This document shows positions 56,767 through 64,000 of a DNA stretch of 64,000 nucleotides, in pieces. Both the position numbers and the translations under genes were made by a program. Position 1 is the stretch's first letter. Every line of letters begins with the position of its first letter. Source of the DNA: Diaporthe sp. PMI_573 (lineage: Eukaryota > Ascomycota > Sordariomycetes > Diaporthales > Diaporthaceae). Location of the stretch: positions 744,001 to 808,000 of the forward strand of contig JAJTUP010000003.1 in assembly GCA_021399435.1 (NCBI GenBank), read 5' to 3'. The notes beneath the pieces were generated by a model that searched no databases, was not told where the DNA came from, and saw only the letters and a program-made list of their open reading frames with translations.

Positions 56767-58231
56767 ATGGCCTCCAAAGCCGTGATACCCTTCCTCGTGG
56801 GGATGATGTTGCTCACTGGAGTGTGCAACACCCTCCTCACAAAGTACCAGGTGCGTGCGATTCCATCTCCCAATAGCAGCGTTGTCTGCGGCGCTGTCAC
56901 GCACGCGTGCGGTCATCCGGTATCACAGAGAGCTGACCAGCGAATCGAACCGACAATAGGACAATCAATGCGTCAGGAACTGCGACGACCCCGATCCCAA
57001 GAAGCGCGCACACTTCGAGCAGCCCGTCATCCAGACCGCCCAGATGTTCGTCGGCGAGATGGGCTGCTGGCTCGTCGTCGGGCTCATGTCCCTCTGGAGG
57101 CGCTACATTTCCAAGGACACTGGATACGAGGCCGTCCACACCTCCGAGGCAGACGCCGACGCCGACGCCGCGAGCATCCGCTCCACCGAGCCCCTGAACC
57201 CCTCCGCCGAAGCCAACAACACCAACGGGTCCTCCTCGAGGAGGGTTAAGCCCACCCCCAGCGAGGCCACGCTCAGCGGCTTCCGCGTTCTGCTGCTCTC
57301 GCTGCCGGCCATCTGCGACATCCTGGGCACGACGCTCATGAACGCCGGCCTGCTCCTGGTGGCCGCCTCCATCTACCAGATGACGCGGGGCGCGCTCGTG
57401 CTCTTCGTGGGGCTGTTCAGCGTGCTCTTCCTCAAGCGGCGCCTGCACCTGTTCCAGTGGGTCTCCCTCGTCGGCGTGGTGCTGGGCGTGGCGGTCGTGG
57501 GGCTCGCGGGCGCCATCTGGCCGGACCAGCAGAAGAAGAAGATCCCCGGCGGCGGCGACGGCGCCCACGCGGACGACGTCAGCGCCGACGCGCTCCTCGC
57601 CATCGTCGGTGTCCTCATGATCGCCGGCGCCCAGATCTTCACCGCCACCCAGTTCGTCCTCGAGGAGTACCTCCTCGAGCGGTCCACCATCGACCCCATC
57701 CGCGTCGTCGGCTGGGAGGGCATCTTTGGCTTCTCCGTCACGCTGCTGGGCATGATCGTGCTGCACTTTGCCATCGGCCGCACCGACCAGGGCAAGTACG
57801 GGCCCTTCGACATGGTTGAGGGCTGGAAGCAGTGGACCGGCAACCCGCAGGTCTTGTTGTCGAGCTTCTTGATCATGATCAGCATTGGGTGAGACTATCT
57901 ATCCTTTTCGAGTCGGAAAAAATTTGAGGAAAATGAAATATGCTAACAAAGTGGACCAAACAGCGGATTCAACTTCTTCGGTCTCTCCGTCACGCGGACC
58001 GTCAGCGCCACCTCCCGCTCGACCATTGACACCTGCAGGACCCTCTTCATCTGGGTCGTCTCGCTCGGCCTCGGCTGGGAGACGTTCAAGTGGCTGCAGG
58101 TGGTCGGCTTCGCCCTCCTCGTCTACTTCACCTTCCTGTTCAACGGCATCGTCCAGCCGCCCTTGAAGTTCCTGCAGCCCAAGGAGGAGGTGGAGGAGCT
58201 GCTGCCCGAGGAGCCTGTGGAGCATATGTGA
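56767..58231 (+). CDS. SLC35F6-like drug/metabolite transporter
   Basis: Exons 56767-56850, 56960-57888 and 57964-58231 join in frame to 426 residues with about nine or ten hydrophobic helices. The first helix F-L-V-G-M-M-L-L-T-G-V-C-N-T-L-L-T-K-Y-Q is the signature of SLC35F6 (ANT2-binding protein) homologues. Later segments include S-L-P-A-I-C-D-I-L-G-T-T-L-M-N-A-G-L, I-Y-Q-M-T-R-G-A-L-V-L-F-V-G-L-F-S-V-L-F-L-K-R and the mirrored R-T-V-S-A-T-S-R-S-T-I-D-T-C-R-T. It belongs to the EamA/DMT superfamily. A polar linker at about residues 85-130 separates helices 2 and 3. The human protein is lysosomal/mitochondrial; fungal substrate unknown. Confidence 0.9.
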
Positions 58232-58897
58232 GTAGATTCCTCGAGTCACATAGATAGGGTTGTACCGATATAGCCGGGTGAAGGGGGACGAGGAAGTCGA
58301 GACGCAGATGGGGCTTCATACTTCTTGCTGGACTACAGATTGCATAGGGCGGCTGGCGTTGTGGGCATTTGGGAGAGCAACAGGTTGAGAGGACTTTTGG
58401 CGTTTTGTGGTTTTACTCTACAGCAGATGATACTAGAGATATAACTATAAATGTTTAAATCTCTCAAGTCCTCTGAGGCCTGCCGACATGATCGAGTACC
58501 TTCGCATGTGTAAGCAAGGCTGTCTTGATCCACAAATGCACACAGCGGTTCGCATTAGTGAGTATCCACCCACGGCACTTACACCCATCTCACGCCCTCC
58601 ATGCTCGGCTCTGCCATCACTGCCGGAGCAGAACATACGCTGCTGACACGTAGATTCACAAGGCGGTCAAGGCGCCGTCGCACATGTTCCGTTCAAGACA
58701 TTATATGCTGCGTATTCCATGTGTTTATTCAGGGTCGGCGGCAGCCGTAATATGTACTCTTGGAAGGGCGATTACAAAAACAATATCCAACTCTGTTCGC
58801 GTAGCCTCATGCTTTTTTGCTCGTAAACGTATCTGTAGAAGAATAACGCCACCCCATCCCTTGTGTTGTATACGGCAAAACTCCCATTCTGGAGCGC
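58232..58897. other. Intergenic, convergent 3' ends
   Basis: Between the stops of the transporter (+) and the DUF2985 gene (-). Nothing else is seen. Confidence 0.6.
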
Positions 58898-60337
58898 TCA
58901 AGAGCCTCCATCCTCCTTGACGTCGCTACTCTTGCTCTTCTTGCTCCTCTTACTCTTCTCTTTCTTGAGCGGCTTGTCCTTGATGTTGTTGTAGTGCGTG
59001 ATGCCGAGCTCCTGGTCCCTCTGCAGCCTGGCCCTGTCGCGGTCCGTGAGGGGCACGCCCTCGATGCTTTTCACCTTCTTGCCCTCGATGAACATGACGA
59101 TCCCGCCCACGGCGGCGACGATGCAGCCCAGCGCCACGAACAAGCCCGTCGACCAGCTGGGGCGGTTGAACCGGTTCATGCCCCACATGACCCCCGACAG
59201 CACGCACTGGAACAGCGTGTTCCACACCATCATCCAGATCATAAAGTCCATCTTCCAGACCTTGGTGGCCGGGGCGCGGACCCCCGTCAGCGGCGCGTCG
59301 GAGATCTTGGACGGCGGGACGGGGACCAGGCTCTCCTGCACGGCGCCCGCGCGGAGCTGCTCCTCCACGTTCTCCGGGCCGACGTCGAGGGGCAGGTTCT
59401 CGGTGCCAGGCATGCGGAACCAACCGCGGTGGATACCGGCCAGGCGGCGGAGGCCCTCGGGCTTGCCCTGAAGGCGGAACTTCATGAGGTAGTAGAGGTC
59501 TCGGAAGCGCCAGGGCGCCAGGCCGAAGCCCGTCAGACTGAAGAGCGCGGTGAGGACCTGCGAGTCGTACTCGACCCACTTGCGGCGGGGCGAGTTGATA
59601 TCGTTGCAGTCCGGGTAGCACATGGCGGGCGAGGCGTTGCAGAGCAGCAGGAACAGCATGCCGCCCCAGGCGACCACGTTCAGGCCGTACAGCACGACGC
59701 AGAAGCCCACGGGGGTGATGGAGTAGCGCAGGAAGGCCATGGCGCCGTGGTTGAAGGCCTCGCGCTTGGGGTATGACGGCGGGAAGTGGTAGCCGTTGTC
59801 GAAGGGCTCGGTGAGCGCCGCCGGCTTCTCGTCCTGCCCGTTTGCCCCCTGCTCGCTCGGGGCGGCGATCGTGGCCTCGTTCGAAGTGGCTGTTGATGGG
59901 TCCTTCTCAACTGGCTCGGACGCAACCCCCGCCGCGCCTGGAGTCGCTACTTTCTCATCGTGTCTTGGTGCCGTCTTGACGTCTCGTTGGTGTGCCGCGG
60001 CAGTGTTGAACTCGGCGCTCTCGCGGGGGACTGGGTCGACGTTTTGGTCAGACATGGTGGTGCGCCGCCGGGGGAGAGACTGGGCGCTGTTGGTGTAGCT
60101 ATTTCTCCTGGGGGTTTCTGCGCCGGCGATGGCTGATGAGGCGAACTCGCTGCCCGCAGCCATGAAGCCAGCTGGCGGGTTGGACTCCTCGAATTCTTTT
60201 GACAGGCTGCGGACCTTGTAGGATATCCTGGAGGCGACGGACGGTCGCCTGGGGCGTTCATGGTCCGTTGGAGACTCGGATCCTGGGTTGGTGGTGGCGG
60301 CGGCGGCGGCCTGGTTTGGCCCGTCGGATTCGGCCAT
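58898..60337 (-). CDS. DUF2985 / PLAC8-related membrane protein
   Basis: A single exon encodes 479 residues. Residues 1 to about 185 are disordered and Ser/Ala/Glu-rich. Then comes F-P-P-S-Y-P-K-R-E-A-F-N-H-G-A-M-A-F-L-R-Y-like sequence, followed by a hydrophobic helix V-G-F-C-V-V-L-Y-G-L-N-V-V-A-W-G-G-M-L-F, a C-N-A-S-P-A-M-C-Y-P-D-C-N-D loop and R-R-K-W-V-E-Y-D-S-Q-V-L-T-A-L-F-S-L, all typical of fungal DUF2985 proteins. Two more membrane segments follow around M-M-V-W-N-T-L-F-Q-C-V-L and L-F-V-A-L-G-C-I-V-A-A-V-G-G-I-V. The tail is Lys/Ser-rich. Function of the family is not known; it is probably an integral membrane protein at the plasma or vacuolar membrane. Confidence 0.88.
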   Translation of the reverse strand: MAESDGPNQAAAAATTNPGSESPTDHERPRRPSVASRISYKVRSLSKEFEESNPPAGFMAAGSEFASSAIAGAETPRRNSYTNSAQSLPRRRTTMSDQNVDPVPRESAEFNTAAAHQRDVKTAPRHDEKVATPGAAGVASEPVEKDPSTATSNEATIAAPSEQGANGQDEKPAALTEPFDNGYHFPPSYPKREAFNHGAMAFLRYSITPVGFCVVLYGLNVVAWGGMLFLLLCNASPAMCYPDCNDINSPRRKWVEYDSQVLTALFSLTGFGLAPWRFRDLYYLMKFRLQGKPEGLRRLAGIHRGWFRMPGTENLPLDVGPENVEEQLRAGAVQESLVPVPPSKISDAPLTGVRAPATKVWKMDFMIWMMVWNTLFQCVLSGVMWGMNRFNRPSWSTGLFVALGCIVAAVGGIVMFIEGKKVKSIEGVPLTDRDRARLQRDQELGITHYNNIKDKPLKKEKSKRSKKSKSSDVKEDGGS

Positions 60338-61704
60338 TGTGTTGACCGTTGCCGTGCCCGGTGCCCAATTCAGAATGGTGCTGATTGTTGTCTAGGCGGG
60401 CATGTATATAGCAGTGTGGTTGTCTGATAGACGTAATCTGACCGAGTAACAGCAAGCAAGGTAAAGAGGAACAGGAGGATAAGCTGGTATTCAATTAGTG
60501 TTGCGATGGCAACGTGAATGCTGCCGTGAGAAGATTATGATGGCTAAGTAGATCGAGATGGAAAGGAAGGAATTATTAGGTTCGACGCTTGAAATGGTGA
60601 GAAAGGAGAAACAGAGTAGTCGAAAAGGATATTTTGGTACGGTAACAACACAATCAAACAAAGCAAGCAGAGCAGACAAGGATTGGGAGCATGGGGGAGA
60701 CGGGAGGTAACGAGGTGATGAGTGTGGCGCAAGAGGCAGGGGCGGGTCTTACCTTCCAGCTAGCAACCCCCAATGCCTTGGCTGGAGGAGGTGGCAGAGC
60801 TGCAGTGGCCACTCATTAGTGGCCCGGTGCCCAGAGGCCGCGTCTACAAGGATGGTAAGCGTCATCAAGCATTGGCAGTAACCATCAGTCGTCCTGTAAC
60901 AGTCGTGCTAATCACGGTTGCGCATGGTTGCACAGCTGCACGGCTAGGACTCTCCCGTCGCGGGTGATGTCATTTCATCGATCAACAACACATAGAATGT
61001 AGATACACGAGAGTGTGTGAGCGAGAGCAGTTCAGATCAGCCCTGCAGGCATGTGAATCCGGCAGATAGGCCTCCATTACAGCATGGAGAGAGCGTTTCA
61101 GGGACTGCTGTAGATTTGACAGCGCGGTCTAGACTTCATGCGGGTCAGGAAAAGTGGCTCGCTCACATGGGTGGGGCTGCCGCCGCCAGCAAAATGCGTA
61201 TCTGCATCCGATTTTAACTTTTGTCCTGGCCGGGATAATCGTATTCGTTCTCTGTCTTCTTCCTATACGTAGTATTTCGTACGTCGTTACCGTATTCCGC
61301 AGCCTGCGAATGGTCGGATGCTAGACCACATTTTGTCTTGACAGCAGTCTGTGCCTGCAGCTCAGGTCATTTCAAGTCCCCTTTGAACTGTACTCAGCAT
61401 CATGTTCTCACTTTCATCAAATGGGCTAAGGGGAGGAGAGGGGGCACTGCGCTCATGCTTAGTCTCAGGGTTGGACCCTAAGAAACGGATCCGTTAACGA
61501 CCGTCAACAGACTTGTGTGGCTAGCTGAATATTTCACTCAATATTTCGCTGCCACCAGCAACTTATTGAACCTGAGGCTCAACACCCAACACATGTACAC
61601 TCTGTCTCAAACAGACATATCCAACCTTCAAAAGTCCAAATATCATCGCCCACTCACACATACACACAAAACATAGTCACCACAAATACACTCATCCTGC
61701 CAGG
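60338..61704. other. Divergent intergenic region
   Basis: Upstream region shared by the DUF2985 gene (-) and SEN15 (+). Only short frames without support are present. Confidence 0.55.
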
Positions 61705-62187
61705 ATGCAGTTCCCCTCTCACCTGGAAGGCCTGGCAAAGGTCGTCCGCGACAACCTGGAAAACCAACAGGACTGGAAGCACGTCACGTCGCACTCCGAG
61801 TCCTCGCAGCCCAGGCCCCTGCTCTCCGGCCTGCCCCCGCGCCGCATGTACGTCCACCCGGACGAGCAGATCGACATCATCAAGGCCGAGAAGGCCCTGG
61901 GCGCCACCGTCCCGCACCAGGAGCCAGACTACGAGTGGGTCCTGCCCATCCACATATCCCAGAAGCCCACCCTGCGCGCCTTCTCCGCTGTCTTTGACGC
62001 CCTCGACGCCCTGCCGCCCGCCACCAGGCTCGCCGAGGCCGAGGCTGGGGGGGATGCCGCGCCCGACTGGAGGAAGTGGAGGGGTGTCTGGCGCGGGAAG
62101 AGGTTGCTCCTTGCTACGGTTCACGACGACTCTACCGTAGTCTACTACATGATGCACGACGGCATCGTCAAGCCGAGACAAAATTAG
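61705..62187 (+). CDS. SEN15: tRNA-splicing endonuclease subunit SEN15
   Basis: A single exon encodes 160 residues. The Sen15 fold shows as a helix L-A-K-V-V-R-D-N-L-E-N-Q-Q-D-W, a Pro-rich loop G-L-P-P-R-R-M-Y-V-H-P-D-E-Q, the strand E-W-V-L-P-I-H and a final R-L-L-L-A-T-V-H-D-D-S-T-V-V-Y-Y-M-M-H. Sen15 is a structural subunit of the Sen2-Sen34-Sen54-Sen15 complex that removes introns from pre-tRNA; in fungi it is located on the mitochondrial surface or nucleus depending on species. It has no active site itself. The stop is followed only 151 nt later by the stop of the alcohol dehydrogenase on the other strand. Confidence 0.85.
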   Translation: MQFPSHLEGLAKVVRDNLENQQDWKHVTSHSESSQPRPLLSGLPPRRMYVHPDEQIDIIKAEKALGATVPHQEPDYEWVLPIHISQKPTLRAFSAVFDALDALPPATRLAEAEAGGDAAPDWRKWRGVWRGKRLLLATVHDDSTVVYYMMHDGIVKPRQN

Positions 62188-62338
62188 GGGCCAACCGGTT
62201 GTATTAATTGGGACTCGGCTTATTTCATCGCATTCACGCCTACCCTGAAGTGAAGACCTCCAGACCTGGAGACTGAGAGGATGAGTAGCTACCTCGTGGT
62301 GTCATGAGATATCTCTCTCAAGTCTCTCGCAGGATTCT

Positions 62339-63942
62339 TCAAGGCTTGAAAATGACCTTCTGAACCTTCATGTTGTCAAAAAGGTCATACCCTTCGACCG
62401 CCTCCGACAGGGGCATGATCTTGTCGAACATGAAGCTGCGATGACCATCAGACAAGGGACTTCAAAATGACACAGGCGGCCGCGAGTGCAGGGTGGGACC
62501 AACTCACCTCAACTTGTCCTGGCTCTTCGCGAGCAGGGCCAGGGCTTCGGGGAACAACGACCTCACCGGGCAACGCCCCATCTGAAGCCTGACATTTTTG
62601 CTGTTCGAGGTTAGCACGGAGACAGCAAGGCCACATCGAAGAGCCGACTCACTTATACCCCTCAGTGCCACTCCAGGGGATCTGTCCGGATCGTCAGCAA
62701 AAGATATTCCACGGTTCCCCCAACAGACTCGACTGAGGACCTACCTCGGCATTGTGCACACCAATACTCGAGATGACACCCCAAGGCCTCAACAAGTCGA
62801 AGGCCGTCCTCAGCGCCGGGCTCAGCCCAACAACCTCAATCACCGCGTCCGCGCCCCTTCCCTCGGTGACACTCTTCACCTTCTCGAACATGCCCTCCTT
62901 GTCCTTGGCGAAGTTCAACGGCTCGGCGCCCAGCTTCCTCGCCTCCTCCAGGCGGCTGTCCACGCTGTCCACGGCAAAGAGGTGCTTCGGCTTGTACTCG
63001 AGCGCGGCGATGATGGCGCACAGCCCAACGGGCCCGCACCCGACGACCACGACCGTCCCGTTGGCGATCTCGCCGGCCGACAGCCGGCTGAAGGCGTTCT
63101 TGGCCCCGAAGTAACCCGTCGGGAAGATGTCCGCCATGAGCACGAGCGACTGGTCATTGATCTCCGGGGGAGCCTTCACAACGGTGGCGTCGGCGTTGGG
63201 CACCCGGACGTACTCGGCCTGTGCTCCGTCTCTGGTTCACCTCGTCAGCCTGGGGAACTTCTTCCTCTGGTTCTCACCAACGTGTGAGCTTGGGTCCCAA
63301 GGCTTACAGTTTGGGGCAGCCAAAGAGCAGGCTCTCTACGCAGCGGGAGGCGTAGCCGTTCTGGCAATAGAAGCATTTCCCACTGCGTCACCGCGTGAAG
63401 GGTCAGCCAGCGTTTTCATCTCACATGTCCGGTCTTTCTCGAATTGACCTCCTGGTTGCATGGACCAAGTCGGAACGCACCAGGTAGTTGTGAAAGGGGA
63501 GACAATCTTGTCCCCTTCCTTGACCGTCTTCACGTCTGAGCCGAGCTCGACCACGACCCCGGTAAACTCGTGGCCCATGATGAAGCCCGTATCGGACTTG
63601 GCGTGCCCGCGGAAAGTATGGAGCTCACTTCACGGAAGTTAGCATCAGCAGTATCAGGCGTGTTCAGGTGTAAGAGTCGACGTACGAGCCACACAGCGCC
63701 GCTGCTTGAACCTTGACGATGATGTCCCCGCCATGTTGCACTGGGCAAGTTTCAAAATTAGCAAAGGCAGAAAAAAAATTAAAGTGAGAATTCACCGACG
63801 ACCATCGTGAAAGCATGCAGTATGCCTCGAGTAAGCACGAGGGGCCGCCCAGGTGAGACTCACGCTTGGGGACCGGCCGGTCCTGAACCGACACCTTGTG
63901 CGGCCCGTCGAAGATGACGGCCTTCATGGTCTTCTCGGCCAT
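62339..63942 (-). CDS. Zinc-dependent alcohol dehydrogenase (MDR family)
   Basis: Eight exons (63864-63942, 63686-63740, 63481-63627, 63308-63382, 62745-63231, 62653-62681, 62508-62600, 62339-62435) join in frame to 353 residues. Catalytic zinc ligands are Cys43 and the G-H-E motif at 63-65. The structural zinc site C-G-K-C-F-Y-C with a fourth Cys seven residues later is at 94-108. The Rossmann motif V-V-V-V-G-C-G-P-V-G-L-C-A marks NAD(P) binding. The exceptional number of short introns for its size is supported at each junction by restored family sequence. It oxidises an alcohol or a related polyol; the substrate cannot be told. Only 58 nt of upstream sequence lie in the window. Confidence 0.93.
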
Positions 63943-64000
63943 TTCTGTACAGGGGGAGCGCTCGTCTTAAATTGGTGGGTACCGGAGGACCTATCTGGCG

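Noticed and set aside
1..64000. CRISPR arrays or prokaryotic operons
   Set aside because: No direct-repeat/spacer pattern is present, and genes have spliceosomal introns and eukaryotic protein families.

Overview
The window looks like nuclear DNA of a filamentous ascomycete, most likely a Sordariomycete. The right-hand 46 kb carries GC-rich genes with short introns (about 50-110 nt; GTAAGT-type donors, CTAAC/CTGAC branch sites). Several proteins have typical filamentous-ascomycete forms: a 308-residue PP1 ending in FGRR, a 93-residue G-protein gamma subunit ending in CLVM, an Ecp2/Hce2-type secreted protein and a YPP1-like 'filamentation' protein. The order cannot be fixed by eye.

Positions 1-11.7 kb hold no intact gene I recognise. 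They contain a crowded set of coding remnants, nearly all on the minus strand, broken by stops and frameshifts. Several still have recognisable fungal introns. They include an orphan retroviral-type integrase (HHCC finger plus part of the DDE core), a U1-like C2H2 zinc finger, two diverged copies of a GQMAIV...KGxPKVR module and an acidic protein with a PIP-box-like peptide. Eight TATATA-type boxes occur in the first 9.9 kb; several lie just after one minus-strand reading frame ends and just before the next ATG. This is the part of the window most worth following up: it looks like a decayed compact mobile or virus-like element. Positions 11.7-17.2 kb have no supported gene.

From 17.2 kb the window is ordinary gene space: PP1 (+), Rdx/SelW-like protein (-), Ecp2-like secreted protein (-), G-gamma (-), eIF3a (+), NIP7 (+), glutamate 5-kinase (-), ATP23 protease (+), Aurora kinase (-), TIP41 (+), an unrecognised KEN-box nuclear protein (-), YPP1-like TPR protein (-), RIX1 (+), WW-domain protein (-), Yippee protein (+), SLC35F6-like transporter (+), DUF2985 membrane protein (-), SEN15 (+) and a zinc alcohol dehydrogenase (-). 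Exon joins were checked for reading frame.

Functionally these are mainly conserved housekeeping genes: phosphatase/kinase signalling (PP1, Aurora, TIP41, G-gamma), translation and 60S ribosome assembly (eIF3a, NIP7, RIX1), tRNA splicing (SEN15), proline synthesis and mitochondrial ATP-synthase assembly. There is no operon-like logic. The Ecp2-like gene is the one clear candidate for interaction with other organisms.
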